From Streptomyces alanosinicus (GTDB lineage Bacteria; Actinomycetota; Actinomycetes; Streptomycetales; Streptomycetaceae): a stretch of 64,000 nucleotides of DNA. Shown piece after piece: positions 1 through 8,689 of the stretch. Made by a program: the position numbers and the translations under genes. How positions within the stretch are numbered: position 1 is the first letter of the stretch; each line of letters starts with the position of its first letter. Location of the stretch: contig NZ_BMVG01000010.1 of NCBI RefSeq assembly GCF_014650595.1, forward strand, positions 62,001 to 126,000, in the 5' to 3' direction. A model generated the notes under the pieces. That model made no database searches, was not told the DNA's origin, and worked only from the letters and a program-made list of their open reading frames with translations.

Positions 1-2
1 CG

Positions 3-53
3 CTGTCCTTCGTCGTCACCCGGCTCGGCAACCGCTGGAAGGCGGCGGTATGA
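3..53 (+). CDS. C-terminal end of an ABC transporter permease (partial)
   Basis: Only the last 16 codons are inside the window; they read LSFVVTRLGNRWKAAV and then stop. A hydrophobic segment followed by a short basic tail is what the end of a MalF-type sugar permease looks like. The next reading frame starts in an ATGA overlap and begins like a MalG-type permease, which supports this assignment. The fragment is too short for certainty. Confidence 0.4.
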   Translation: MSFVVTRLGNRWKAAV

Positions 54-262
54 CCCTCCTCACCCACGACACCTCCGCAGCCGCCCGCCGGCCCGCCGCG
101 GGCACCCCCGCCCGGCGACGTGCCCCGGCGCCCACCCTGCTGTCGAAGATCGTCGTCAACGGCCTCCTCGTCCTCGCCGCCACGAAGAACCACCGCGACC
201 TGTTCGCCGCCTCCAGCCTCATCGCTATGTGCCCGACAAACGGTCCTCGGCGTCGCCCGTGA
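50..262 (+). pseudogene. Remnant of a MalG-type sugar ABC permease
   Basis: The frame opens in an ATGA overlap with the preceding permease end. It begins like a second sugar permease: a basic proline/alanine-rich N-terminus, then LLSKIVVNGLLVLAA, the start of transmembrane segment 1. It then jumps directly to TKNHRDLF, a sequence that in intact family members follows the first transmembrane segment and its loop. About ten residues of that segment therefore seem to be missing. Homology is lost after about position 225 and the frame stops at 262. An intact permease would have roughly 280 to 300 residues. I read this as a decayed gene from an ABC importer operon that began left of the window. 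Confidence 0.5.
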
Positions 263-340
263 CTACGCCCGCGCCCCGCACCGCGCCCAGCCTCCTGCCG
301 TACTACAGCGGCCACGGCAACTACCACCGCACCGCGCCCG

Positions 341-662
341 TTCGACCTGCACGTCCTGCTGTCCGACTCCTTCGTGGACCCCGCCGAGGCCCGCGCGCTG
401 GGCGCGGAGCCCACGGGCCTCGACGAACTCGCCGCCCGCAGCGACGTGGTGACCGTCCATGCCCCCCCAACTGCCCGAGAACCGGCGCACGTTCGACGCC
501 CGTCGCCTCGCCCTCCTCAAGGACGGCGCGCCCCTCGTCAACACCGCCCGGGGCTCCCCGGTCGACACCGCCGCCCTCACCGAGCACCTGCTCACCGGCC
601 GGCTGCATGCCGTCCTCGATGTCACCGAGCCCGACGTCCCCCCGCCGAATCGCCCACGGTGT
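341..662 (+). pseudogene. Decayed D-2-hydroxyacid dehydrogenase
   Basis: Two adjacent frames together give the C-terminal half of an NAD-dependent D-2-hydroxyacid dehydrogenase. In the first frame, up to about 468, FDLHVLLSDSFVDP, GLDELAARSD and VVTVHAP are recognisable. The second frame continues with LPENRRTFDARRLALLKDGA, LVNTARGSPVDTAALTEHLL and LHAVLDVTEP, the NAD-domain segment with the family's NTARG motif. The frame changes inside a run of seven C at 462-468; six C would restore it. The N-terminal substrate half is missing, and so is the end with the catalytic His, which normally lies in a TPHIAG-like motif. It lies directly after the permease remnants, so both probably belonged to one sugar-acid operon. 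Confidence 0.6.
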
Positions 663-755
663 GAGGACCCCGGCCGGGGACAGCAGCGGCCGCACCGCGA
701 CGTAACCTTTCTCCAACCACGGCCGACACGGCCGTACCGCCCGAGGAGAGCCCCC

Positions 756-1598
756 ATGCCCGCCGCCCGCCCCCGCCTGCTCTACGTCACCGACCTGGCG
801 TACGAGGCCCGCGGGCGCCGCTACTGCGACGAGGACATACTCCTCACCTCCCGGCTCCGCGCCCGCTTCGACCTCGCCCTGTGCCATCCGCTGGACGCCG
901 CGGCGCTGATGGACGGCTTCGACGCCGTGGTCGTCCGCAACAGCGGGCCCGTCCTCGGCCATCAGCAGGCCTACGAAGCCTTCCGCACGCGTGCGCTCGC
1001 CACCGGCGCCCGGGTGTACAACCCGCTCACCGGCAAGGCGGACATGGCGGGCAAGCAGTATCTGCTCGACCTGAGCGCCGCGGGCCTCCCCGTCATCCCG
1101 ACGGTCGGCCGCGCCGAGGACCTGCGCCTGCTGCCGGCCGCCGAGCGGTACGTGGTCAAGCCGGTACTCGGCGCGGACTCCCTCGGCCTGCGGATCGTCC
1201 CCGCCGGGCAGGTCGCCGCGCTCGCCGGCGGCCAGGTCCTGATCCAGCCCTGTGTCGACTTCGTGCACGAGGTGTCCTTCTATTTCGTCGACGACGACTT
1301 CCAGTACGCGCTGTACGCCCCCGACCCGGAGCGCCGCTGGGAGCTGAAGCCGTACGCGGCGACCGCCGCCGACCTGGAGTTCGCCCGCCGCTTCATCGAC
1401 TGGAACGACCTCGGGCACGGCATCCAGCGCGTCGACGCCTGCCGCACCCGCGACGGCGGTCTGCTGCTGGTCGAACTGGAGGACCTCAACCCCTACTTGT
1501 CCTTGGAGGCGCTGCCGGAGGAGGCCAGGGATGCCTTCGTGAGCGCGTTCACGGCGTCCCTGAGCCGGTTCGTGCACGGAGCGCTCAGCCCAGCCTGA
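756..1598 (+). CDS. ATP-grasp domain protein
   Basis: The protein has 280 residues and resembles ATP-grasp ligases. YVVKPVLGADSLGLRIV, near residue 130, looks like the nucleotide-binding lysine strand and glycine loop. A conserved VHEVSFYFVDD segment follows, and VELEDLNPYLSLEAL near the C-terminus carries the acidic and Asn residues expected for metal binding. The start is chosen because GAGGAGAG lies six to nine bases upstream. The gene stands intact between decayed genes. Its stop overlaps, tail to tail, the stop of the polysaccharide-lyase remnant on the other strand. The ligase substrate cannot be inferred from sequence. Homologues in Streptomyces are mostly annotated as hypothetical. 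Confidence 0.7.
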   Translation: MPAARPRLLYVTDLAYEARGRRYCDEDILLTSRLRARFDLALCHPLDAAALMDGFDAVVVRNSGPVLGHQQAYEAFRTRALATGARVYNPLTGKADMAGKQYLLDLSAAGLPVIPTVGRAEDLRLLPAAERYVVKPVLGADSLGLRIVPAGQVAALAGGQVLIQPCVDFVHEVSFYFVDDDFQYALYAPDPERRWELKPYAATAADLEFARRFIDWNDLGHGIQRVDACRTRDGGLLLVELEDLNPYLSLEALPEEARDAFVSAFTASLSRFVHGALSPA

Positions 1599-1905
1599 CC
1601 GTGATCTGCCGGGTGGCCCCGCCGTGCCCGTGAGATCGCCGAAGGACAGCGTCAGCGAGGCGCCGGTGGCCGCCGAGACGAGGGTGCCCGGCGCGGACAT
1701 GACCGCGGCGACGCACCCGGCAGCAGAAGACAGGCGTACGAGGCGTTCACCGGGTCGGTGCCGTGAGCGACGTACATCGTCAGGAACGTGCGGTTCAGCA
1801 CGTTCGCCGAGCCGCCCTTGTCGATCGTGCTCCAGCTGCCGTCGCGGGCGTCGTAGTGCAGCACACAGATGTCCAGCAGCGCCTGCGGGGCGCCGATCTG
1901 CCGTC
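1585..1905 (-). pseudogene. Remnant of a polysaccharide lyase family 8 enzyme
   Basis: Read leftward, the first part gives LHYDARDGSWSTIDKGGSA, FLTMYVAHGTDPVNASYA and LLLPGAS, the central beta-sandwich signature of hyaluronate/xanthan/chondroitin lyases. Near 1700 it jumps to GTLVSAATGASLTLSFGDL, which belongs at the end of the protein, so about 150 residues are missing internally. A further one-base loss in a GGGG run near 1610 shifts the frame. Adding one base restores ATRQITVRLG and the stop at 1585. The catalytic N-terminal domain is absent. With the permease and dehydrogenase remnants, this suggests a lost locus for a uronic-acid-containing polysaccharide (inference). Confidence 0.6.
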
Positions 1906-2020
1906 GGGTCGGGCCCTTACGACGGCGAGGGCCCGAGCCCTGAACAGGGGTGCCGCACGGGCCGTATCTCAGCACGGGGAGCTCGGAGGTCCCGTCGCTG
2001 CGGGACGGAAGGAGAGCCAG

Positions 2021-2713
2021 GTGCCGACACCGCCCGATCCCGAACAGCCGCACTCCGGGCCGGTCCTGGAACCCGTCCGGGTGCTGCGGCTCCGCCGTTT
2101 CGACGCCCTCGCGGAGCTGATGCGCGAGATGGAGAGCACGCCGGCCCGGACGGCGCCCGCCGCCGAGGAGGAGACGCGGGAGCTGCCACCCGTCCCACCG
2201 GCACCGGGACCCACTTCCGCCACTCCGCGTTCCGCCACTCCGCGTTCTTCCGGTCGGCGTTCTGCCGGTCCGCGGCGGGTGGCCGTCGTCGGGGCCGTGG
2301 CGGCCGCCGCCCTCCTCGGCTTCGGCTGTGCCCTGTTCCTCCCCGGCCGCCAGACGGCCGGCGCGGCCCCACCGCCGCACCGCACCGCGACCACCACCCA
2401 GGCTCCCGCCCCCACCTCCGCTCCCACTCCCGCCACATCCCTCACGCCCACCGCCGGCACCGACCCCGACGGCCCCGGCACCCTGCGCCAGGGCGACACC
2501 GGCCCCGAGGTCACCGCACTGCAGGAACGCCTGCTGCGCGTCCCGGACGTCTACCGCGACGGCTCCGTCAGCGGCACCTACGACGCCGATCTGACCGCGG
2601 CCGTGGCCCGGTTCCAGCTCTGGTACGGCGTCAGCGGAGACGAGACCGGCGTCTACGGCGACGACACGCGCCGTGCGCTGGAGTCGCGCACCGGTTCCGG
2701 CGCCACGTCGTGA
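2021..2713 (+). CDS. Membrane-anchored peptidoglycan-binding protein
   Basis: The 230-residue protein starts at GTG with GGAAGGAGAG just upstream. It has an acidic, proline-rich cytoplasmic N-terminus, then a single membrane segment near residues 87-107 (VAVVGAVAAAALLGFGCALF). A threonine/proline/alanine linker follows, then a C-terminal PG_binding_1 domain recognisable by LRQGDTGPEVTALQERLL and AVARFQLWYGV. Such proteins are anchored in the membrane with the binding domain outside, touching the wall. No catalytic domain is present, so it probably binds or tethers rather than cuts. The direct repeats encoding SATPRS just before the membrane segment may vary in length between strains. Confidence 0.75.
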   Translation: MPTPPDPEQPHSGPVLEPVRVLRLRRFDALAELMREMESTPARTAPAAEEETRELPPVPPAPGPTSATPRSATPRSSGRRSAGPRRVAVVGAVAAAALLGFGCALFLPGRQTAGAAPPPHRTATTTQAPAPTSAPTPATSLTPTAGTDPDGPGTLRQGDTGPEVTALQERLLRVPDVYRDGSVSGTYDADLTAAVARFQLWYGVSGDETGVYGDDTRRALESRTGSGATS

Positions 2714-2848
2714 ACGACACGCACGGACGCCTTCGAACACCGGGCAAGGTCCAGGGAAAAGCGTGGGCGTGCGGACGGGACAGCACTCATCATGGTCAGC
2801 CCGCGGCCGACGGTCGCGGGCTGCGCCGCACCACAGAAAGCCAGGCCG

Positions 2849-2950
2849 ATGACCGGCTCCCGCATTCCGGGCCTGCTCGTGCCCGCCGTGTTCCTGCTGG
2901 CCCTGGTCGTCGGCGTGTGCTGGTACTGGCGGCACCGGGACGACGACTGA
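2849..2950 (+). CDS. Small single-span membrane protein (33 residues)
   Basis: A 33-residue open frame starts at ATG with GAAAG seven bases upstream. It encodes a hydrophobic stretch, LLVPAVFLLALVVGVCWYW, followed by a charged end, RHRDDD. That is the layout of a one-span membrane peptide with a cytoplasmic acidic/basic tail. It lies 136 bases after the peptidoglycan-binding protein, on the same strand, and could be transcribed with it. No homology is claimed. The support is the hydrophobicity pattern, the ribosome binding site and GC-rich third positions. Confidence 0.45.
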   Translation: MTGSRIPGLLVPAVFLLALVVGVCWYWRHRDDD

Positions 2951-3011
2951 CCCCCGGCCCGACGACTGCCCCCACCGGCCCCGATCCGCGCGGGCCGTGC
3001 GGGAGTGCCGG

Positions 3012-3386
3012 TCAGCGGCCCGCGCCGCGCCCGGCGAGGGCGTCGCTGACCGCGCGGACGCTGCGGGCGATGTGCTGCAACTGCATGACCTCGGCGGCGT
3101 ACAGCTTGATGGTGTGCTCGATGACCGACTCGGGCAGCCCGAGCATCGGCAGCTCCGCCCGCGCGGTCTGCAGCGCGGTCCGGGCCACCCGGACCTCCTG
3201 CTGGACCTGCAGCTGTGCGTGCCGGGCGAGCAGCACGGGATGGCGGATGAGGGCCGGATAGCTGGCGTAGCGCGCGGGGATCAGCTCGCGCAGCCACTTG
3301 GCCGCCGAGCGCTCCCAGTCGAACGAACCCGGGGGCTTGACCTGGCAGGGCCAGTCGGGACTGATACGCGTGCTGGTCAGGGTCAT
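3012..3386 (-). CDS. Conserved hypothetical protein (124 residues)
   Basis: The protein is soluble, without signal peptide or membrane segment, and has no motif I recognise. It begins MTLTSTRISPDWPCQV and is mostly helical: LARHAQLQVQQEVRVARTAL and SVIEHTIKLYAAEVMQLQHI look amphipathic and could pack as a helical bundle. Of two nearby ATG codons, the second at 3386 is chosen because GGAAG lies eight bases upstream of it, against two for the ATG at 3392. It stands alone on its strand; an AT-rich stretch 300 bases upstream may hold its promoter. Function unknown. Confidence 0.6.
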   Translation of the reverse strand: MTLTSTRISPDWPCQVKPPGSFDWERSAAKWLRELIPARYASYPALIRHPVLLARHAQLQVQQEVRVARTALQTARAELPMLGLPESVIEHTIKLYAAEVMQLQHIARSVRAVSDALAGRGAGR

Positions 3387-3434
3387 GATCATCGCTTCCG
3401 GTGTGCGGCGTCGTGAGGGTGTTCCGACGGGTGC

Positions 3435-3472
3435 GGGGCGGCCCCGGCCTAGGGGATGGCCGGGGCCGCCCC
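3435..3472. terminator. Large GC-rich hairpin (15-bp perfect arms)
   Basis: Two perfect 15-base arms (GGGGCGGCCCCGGCC and its complement) flank an eight-base loop. There is no T-run. It sits upstream of the leftward gene at 3012-3386, so it is either a transcription barrier for readthrough or a leader structure of that gene. The remaining sequence from 3473 to 3836 has no convincing gene. An AT-rich patch near 3690-3760 is the most promoter-like part. Confidence 0.5.
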
Positions 3473-3836
3473 GGGCGCCTCGCGCAGACGATGCGCCCCG
3501 GCACACCCCGGGAGCCGACATGGGTAGGAGACGGCGGCCGGCGGTGTCCGTGCGGGAGCCCTGGGCGTCGGGAACCGGTGCGGCGCGGAGACTTGCGTAC
3601 GCATGGGCGGTCCGTCGGCTTTCTCGGGGCGGTGTGCGGGCGGTGAGTCCGCAGGTGCGGAACGTGCCCGGAGTGGGTCGGGCGCGATCCGTGAGCAGTA
3701 TTTATATATGCCGTGCTGTTTGCAAGACGTATGAAAACATTCATGCGTGCTTTGTCGTGGATGATCCCTGTCCACGGCATCGGAGACCGCAAGATCTTCA
3801 CCGCATCCGTGTACGGCCGCGCGGACCGGACCGCCC

Positions 3837-3892
3837 GGTTCAGCCCTCGGATTCAGCCCCCGGATTCAGCCCCCCGGATTCAGTCCTTCAGG
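3837..3892. repeat. Tandem repeat overlapping the end of the RpiR gene
   Basis: Four imperfect copies of a 12- to 15-base unit of the type GGATTCAGCCCCC run through the stop codon of the leftward regulator gene and its 3' flank. Copies differ mainly in the length of the C-run, which is typical of slipped-strand expansion. Confidence 0.6.
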
Positions 3893-4800
3893 AAGAACTG
3901 GTGCTGGTCGGAGAGCTGCTCGTACTTCTCCAGCCGGGCCTGGGTGCGTTCCGGATCGGCGTCGGTCATGGCCTGCAGCAGCGCGGCGGCCAGCACGCCC
4001 GGGGCGGCGTAGGAGTCGAACACCAGCCGGGAGCCGGTGCCGGTGGCGAAGGTGATGTCGGCCGCGTCGGCCAGCGGCCCGAGCGCCAGGTCGGTCACCA
4101 GCGCGACCTTCAGACCGGCGCCGCGCGCCACCCGGATCGCCTGGAGCGTCTCCTGGGAGTGCCGGGGCATGGCGAAGGCGAGCACCCAGGTGCCGCCGGC
4201 CTCGCGGCACTGCAGCAGGACGTCGTAGGCCACGCTGCCGCCCCGGGTGACCAGCCGCACATCGGGGTGGATCCGGCGGGCGGCATAGCCGAAGTACTCG
4301 GCCAGCGACACCGAGATACGCAGGCCCAGCACCGTCAGCGGGGTGGAACGGGACAGCTCGCGGCCGACCCGGATGATCTGGTCGGGGTCGGCGAAGTCGC
4401 GTCGCAGGTTCTCCAGGTTCTCGATCTCGGCGTCGACGGCCGCCTGCAGCTCGTTGGCCCGGTCCTCCTCGCCCGCCCCGCCGGCCAGGGTGCTCAGCGC
4501 GATCGACTGGAGCTTCTCGCGCAGCGCGGGATAGCCGCTGAAACCGACGGCGGCGGCGAAGCGGGTGACGGAGGGCTGGCTGACCCCGACGCGGTCGGCC
4601 AGCTCGGTGATGGACAGGAACGCGGCCTCGGTGATGTGCTCGATCAGATACTGCGCGATGCGCCGCTGCCCCGGTGACAGACGGGGGCCGTCGAAGAGTT
4701 CCCGCAGCTGGGAGGTCGGTGCCGCGCCTCCGGTCGCGGGCACACCCTTGCCGGACGTGATCGCTGATGCCTGTGCGCGTGCCTGCTGCGGCGAGGGCAC
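3880..4800 (-). CDS. MurR/RpiR family transcriptional regulator
   Basis: The 306-residue protein has an N-terminal RpiR-type helix-turn-helix: LSPGQRRIAQYLIEHITEAA, then SITELADRVGVSQPSVTRFA, the recognition helix. The C-terminal half is a SIS sugar-phosphate-binding domain (residues about 125-270; LTVLGLRISVSLAEYFGYAA and VALVTDLALGPLADAADI). Members sense phosphosugars and control sugar or cell-wall catabolic genes. The GTG at 4800 is chosen because a perfect AAGGAGG lies seven bases upstream; a GTG at 4830 in the same frame has no such site. The nearest gene is a glycosyltransferase starting on the same strand to the right, but no target operator could be identified. Confidence 0.85.
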   Translation of the reverse strand: MPSPQQARAQASAITSGKGVPATGGAAPTSQLRELFDGPRLSPGQRRIAQYLIEHITEAAFLSITELADRVGVSQPSVTRFAAAVGFSGYPALREKLQSIALSTLAGGAGEEDRANELQAAVDAEIENLENLRRDFADPDQIIRVGRELSRSTPLTVLGLRISVSLAEYFGYAARRIHPDVRLVTRGGSVAYDVLLQCREAGGTWVLAFAMPRHSQETLQAIRVARGAGLKVALVTDLALGPLADAADITFATGTGSRLVFDSYAAPGVLAAALLQAMTDADPERTQARLEKYEQLSDQHQFFLKD

Positions 4801-4878
4801 CGGCCCGCCTCCTTTGTCTGCCACAAACACTCAACATAGCTCACCCCCCGTCAGGAACAGGGGGTTGAGCAGGAGGTT

Positions 4879-6627
4879 TCAACGCCGGAACAGGCTGATC
4901 GAATGGCCCACGTCACCGGCCGGGCGGCTGCTGCCGATCAGCTCGGCGAGCCGTCCGCGCGCCTTGGCGAGCGCGGAGTCCGACACCACGAGCAGACCGT
5001 GCACGCGCCGCTGCGGCACCGTACGGGGATCGGTGGCGTGGATGCCGTAGTACGACGGCACGCCGCTGCCCTTGTACACCAGCCACACCCGCTCGCCCGG
5101 ATACCGCTGCCGGAGCCGGTCGGCGAGCCGGCCCAGGTCCTGTCCCCAGTCCACGTTGGAGTCGTGCAGCAGCCGATGGGTGCGCGCCGGGCCGCCGAAG
5201 GCCTCGTTGGCGTACGGCAGGTAGTACGGGAACGTCCGCAGCGAACTGCCCGCCGTGCACAGCACCAGCACGGCCGTCACGGCGGCCGTCCACCGCCGGC
5301 CGGGCCGCGGCACACAGGCCGCCGCCACCGCGAGGAACATCGGCACGAACAGCGCGTATCTCGTCCCGAAGTCCCGCGATCCCGTCATCGCCGCCGCGAG
5401 CAGCACCCCGGGAGGCAGCAGCAGATACGGCGCCGCGGGCCGCAGCCGCCGTAGCGCCACCACCGCCACGGCACCGGCCGCGCCCAGCGCCAGCAGCCCG
5501 AGCGGCGTCTTCACCAGCAGGGCCACCGGAAGGTAGTACCAGAGCGCACCGGTGTACAGGTGCCCGAACAGAAAGCCCTGCCACGGCTGGTCCTCCAGGC
5601 CGAACTGCACCCGCATGCCCGCCCGGTAGGCGTCGGGCACCGGCAGCAGGTCGACCAGCCGGCCGCGCAGCCCGTGCAGGGCCGGCACCGGTTCGGCGGG
5701 CGAGAACCGCAGCCGCGGATCGACGGTCAGATACGCCGCCCAGACGACGGCGATCGCCACCACCGCCACGACACCCGCACCGGCGACCGCCACCAGCGCC
5801 TTGTGGCGCCGACCGCCGGCCACGCCCGTGAGCAGCGCCGGAATCCCGCGCCGCGTCGGCACCGGTGGCGGTTCCCGTGTCTCCCGCCCCCGGACCGCGG
5901 TGACCGCGGACACCGCCGCCAGCGCCATCACCACCGGTACCGCCGGCAGGGCGTTCATCTTGGTGGCCACGGCCGCGCCCAGCGCCGCGCCGGCGAGCGG
6001 CAGGTACGGCACGGGCCGCCGCCGGGCCCGCCACACCAGCCAGGCCGACGTCAGCACGAACCCGGCGGCCGGTGCGTCCAGCGTGGCCAGCGAGCCGTGT
6101 GCGATCAGATCGGGCGAGAAGGCGTACAGCGCGAGCGCGGCCAGAGCGCCCGCGGTGCCCGTCAGCTCGCGGGCGAACGCGAAGGCGACCAGCCCGCACA
6201 GCAGCGTCAGCACGATCACCGGCAGCCGTGCCCACAGCATCAGCCGCCAGGGGTCGTTGCCCGACTCGTACAGCAGATGCCGGCCCACCTCCCCCTGCGT
6301 GCCGGCGTACGAGGGGTCGTAGCGCGGGCCGGCCACCGCCACCCCGGCGGCGATCAGCAGCTTGCCGAGCGGCGGATGCTCGGGGTTGTAGCGGATGCGG
6401 TGCTCGCGCAGATAGTCGGTGGCCGTCGCGACGTACACCGGCTCGTCGATGGTCGGGGTCTGCCGCACGGCCGTGGTCACCATCGCGGCGGCCATCTGGG
6501 CCAGCAGCAGCGCCGCCAGCAGCCCCGCCAGCAGGCGGCTGTGGCGGCGCACACGGGCGTACGGACGGGACGGCTCCTTCGCGGGAGCCGTCCGGCTGAG
6601 GACCAGCTGCTGTTCGCGCGCCATCAT
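4879..6627 (-). CDS. Polytopic membrane glycosyltransferase, GT39/ArnT-like
   Basis: The 582-residue protein has about ten to twelve hydrophobic segments. Its N-terminal extracytoplasmic loop after the first segment carries TPTIDEPVYVATATDYL, with the Asp-Glu pair near residues 61-62 typical of GT-C enzymes such as protein mannosyltransferases and ArnT. NPEHPPLGKLLIAAGVAV follows shortly after, a strongly conserved feature. The enzyme should use a polyprenyl-phosphate sugar and transfer the sugar outside the membrane. The acceptor, protein or wall glycan, is unknown. A C-terminal region with HDSNVDWGQDLGRLADRLR forms an extracellular domain common in actinobacterial members. It starts at one of two adjacent ATG codons near 6627. 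Confidence 0.8.
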   Translation of the reverse strand: MMAREQQLVLSRTAPAKEPSRPYARVRRHSRLLAGLLAALLLAQMAAAMVTTAVRQTPTIDEPVYVATATDYLREHRIRYNPEHPPLGKLLIAAGVAVAGPRYDPSYAGTQGEVGRHLLYESGNDPWRLMLWARLPVIVLTLLCGLVAFAFARELTGTAGALAALALYAFSPDLIAHGSLATLDAPAAGFVLTSAWLVWRARRRPVPYLPLAGAALGAAVATKMNALPAVPVVMALAAVSAVTAVRGRETREPPPVPTRRGIPALLTGVAGGRRHKALVAVAGAGVVAVVAIAVVWAAYLTVDPRLRFSPAEPVPALHGLRGRLVDLLPVPDAYRAGMRVQFGLEDQPWQGFLFGHLYTGALWYYLPVALLVKTPLGLLALGAAGAVAVVALRRLRPAAPYLLLPPGVLLAAAMTGSRDFGTRYALFVPMFLAVAAACVPRPGRRWTAAVTAVLVLCTAGSSLRTFPYYLPYANEAFGGPARTHRLLHDSNVDWGQDLGRLADRLRQRYPGERVWLVYKGSGVPSYYGIHATDPRTVPQRRVHGLLVVSDSALAKARGRLAELIGSSRPAGDVGHSISLFRR

Positions 6628-6719
6628 CCGCCCCGCGATGGCACCGGCCGGAGGATGGCGGGAACGGTCCAGGACCCGATCATGGCCCTACTGTCGCACC
6701 GCTCCCACCGCCGGCGGCG

Positions 6720-8627
6720 TCACCGCTCAACGAGTCGTACCGACAGACCTTCTGCCGTGTACACCGGTACGGCCCGCAGCCGGTCGGAGTTCACCTCGAT
6801 CCGGGTGAACCGGCCGCGCAGCCGGGGCACGTCGACGACGGGCAGGACGGTCCCCTCGGCCGGCGGCCGCTCGCCGTCCAGCCGCAGCGACAGCACCGCC
6901 GAACTCCCCAGCACCGCACGGTGCTTGACCGTCAGCGGTGCCTTCCGGCCGGCGCGCAGGGTGAGCCCGAGCGTGCCCGCGTCCTGCGTGTACACGCCGC
7001 GCACCCGCAGCGACCCGGACACCTCCAGCGTGCCGTCCGTCACCCGTACGTCCCCCTGACCGAGGGCGTTCTCGCCGCCGGCGACCAGTGTGCCCTGGGC
7101 CAGTACCGTCCCGCCCGTGTAGCGGTTGCGGCCGGTCAGCGTCAGGGAACCGGTGCCGCGCTTGGTCAGGCCGCCGCGCCCGTCGATGTCGTTGCGCCAG
7201 GCGTCGGCGGCCGAGAAGCCGCCGGCCGCCGCGTCCAACGCGACGTCGACGTCGCAGTCGAAGGCGCCGTAGCCGTCCGCCGCGGCGAACAGGTTCAGCC
7301 GTCCCCACTGCTCGAAGCCGTCGAGCAGCACATACCCGGAGGGCAGGGCGGTGGTGCGCAGCACCTCGCGGCGCTGCTCGCCGGTCAGGTACGGCAGCCG
7401 GGTCTCCAGCAGCACCTCCGCGCCCTTCGGCACCGCCGCCGGCAGCTCGCGGCCCTGCCGGGGCAGCACGTAGGTCAGCCGCGGCCGGACCGCGCGCGCG
7501 TTGGCGCCCCGGTCGGCGTACGGGTCGGCGCCGGTGTGCGCGTAGGAGTACAGCGTGTCGGCGGTGGTGCCGGTCCGCTCGGTGAAGTAGGCGAGGGCCT
7601 GGGCGCGGGCGGCGGCCTTCAGCTGCGTGTTGGCCGGGTCGGCGAGGGTGGCCGCGGCGAGCGCGGTGGCCATGACGCGGCCGCCGATGACGTCGACGGT
7701 GTGATGCATGCCGGCCACGATCCGGGTGTGGCTCAGCTCGAAGGCGCGGGTCACCAGCTCCTGGAAGCGCTCGGGGACGGCGTAGGCGTAGGCCAGCGCG
7801 GCCAGATGGAAGGCGTTGGTGTGACCGCTCGGGTAGCCGCCGTCGTCGGCCGGCGAGGTGCCGCGCTGGCGCAGCAGCTGGGGCGCGACCACCACGTCGG
7901 ACTTGTACACCGGGAAGCCGAACGCGTCGGTGGTGCCGGTGTCGACGACCTCGCTGTCCTCGGTCAGGCGCCACGGACGCGGGTACAGGTAGGCGTACTT
8001 GGCGGGGTTCCCCGAGGCGTACGGGCCGCGCAGGGTGTCGACCAGTTCGGCGACCTTGCCGAGCGCGGAGTCGTGGGCGCCGGCGCCGAGCGCCGAGCCG
8101 GCCGGGGCGTCCGCGGGCACGGTGTCGCTGACGGTGGTCGCGGGCGTGCCGTCGGGTGCGCTCGTGATCGACGTGACCGCCTTGGCGCCCGCCGTGTACA
8201 GGTCCGCCAGCGGGCCGAGGCCCGCGATCATGGCGTAACTCTGGTGCCGGCGGTCGTAGATGAAGGCATCCTTCGCCTCTGCGTCGGTGCGCCGGGCGGT
8301 GGTCCGGGCGCAGTAGCGCATGTCGGCCCGCAGCACCTCAGGGCGCAGCACCGCGCCGGTGTCCCAGGTGGCGCCGGTCTTCCACACCTGGGCGAAGCCG
8401 CCGAGGATCCGGACCACGGCGTTGGTCTCGGGTGTGAGGTTGGCGGGGACGTTCGTCCTGTAGTCGTCGACGAACGCGGCCGGCGCGGTCGCGGCCTTCG
8501 CGTCGGCCGCCGGCAGCCAGAGGGCCACGGCGGGAGCGGCGAGCACGCCCGCCGACGCGGCCAGCGTGGTCGTGAGGAACCCGCGCCGGTTCAGCACGGA
8601 GGAGGGGTGCCCGGCAGGTGACGGCAT
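6720..8627 (-). CDS. Tat-exported PAP2-family phosphatase with C-terminal PATR repeat
   Basis: The 635-residue precursor begins with a Tat signal, LNRRGFLTTTLAASAGVLAA. The middle has the vanadium haloperoxidase/PAP2 acid phosphatase core: a GGYPSGHTNAFHLAALAYAY segment and HTRIVAGMHHTVDVIGG, which fits the R-x5-H-x3-D signature with the nucleophilic and proton-donating His residues. The enzyme is therefore probably a secreted acid phosphatase. The C-terminal 180 residues contain RGGLTKRGTGSLTLTGRNRY and GTLVAGGENALGQGDVRVTD, a passenger-associated transport repeat of the kind seen in autotransporters, probably a beta-helical attachment. The ATG at 8627 is preferred over a GTG at 8666 because GAGAGG lies seven bases upstream. 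Confidence 0.85.
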   Translation of the reverse strand: MPSPAGHPSSVLNRRGFLTTTLAASAGVLAAPAVALWLPAADAKAATAPAAFVDDYRTNVPANLTPETNAVVRILGGFAQVWKTGATWDTGAVLRPEVLRADMRYCARTTARRTDAEAKDAFIYDRRHQSYAMIAGLGPLADLYTAGAKAVTSITSAPDGTPATTVSDTVPADAPAGSALGAGAHDSALGKVAELVDTLRGPYASGNPAKYAYLYPRPWRLTEDSEVVDTGTTDAFGFPVYKSDVVVAPQLLRQRGTSPADDGGYPSGHTNAFHLAALAYAYAVPERFQELVTRAFELSHTRIVAGMHHTVDVIGGRVMATALAAATLADPANTQLKAAARAQALAYFTERTGTTADTLYSYAHTGADPYADRGANARAVRPRLTYVLPRQGRELPAAVPKGAEVLLETRLPYLTGEQRREVLRTTALPSGYVLLDGFEQWGRLNLFAAADGYGAFDCDVDVALDAAAGGFSAADAWRNDIDGRGGLTKRGTGSLTLTGRNRYTGGTVLAQGTLVAGGENALGQGDVRVTDGTLEVSGSLRVRGVYTQDAGTLGLTLRAGRKAPLTVKHRAVLGSSAVLSLRLDGERPPAEGTVLPVVDVPRLRGRFTRIEVNSDRLRAVPVYTAEGLSVRLVER

Positions 8628-8689
8628 GCCTGTGCCTCTCAGGAATGATCCACGGGCGCGGGGCACGATGTGCCGAGTTGTGCGATCCC

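Noticed and set aside
462..468. C7 run as a programmed frameshift site in the dehydrogenase
   Set aside because: The gene also lacks both ends of the protein and follows other decayed genes, so loss of function or a sequencing error is more likely.
3473..3836. A small gene in the gap upstream of the 124-residue protein
   Set aside because: Open frames here lack ribosome binding sites and motifs, and the AT-rich part looks more like a promoter.
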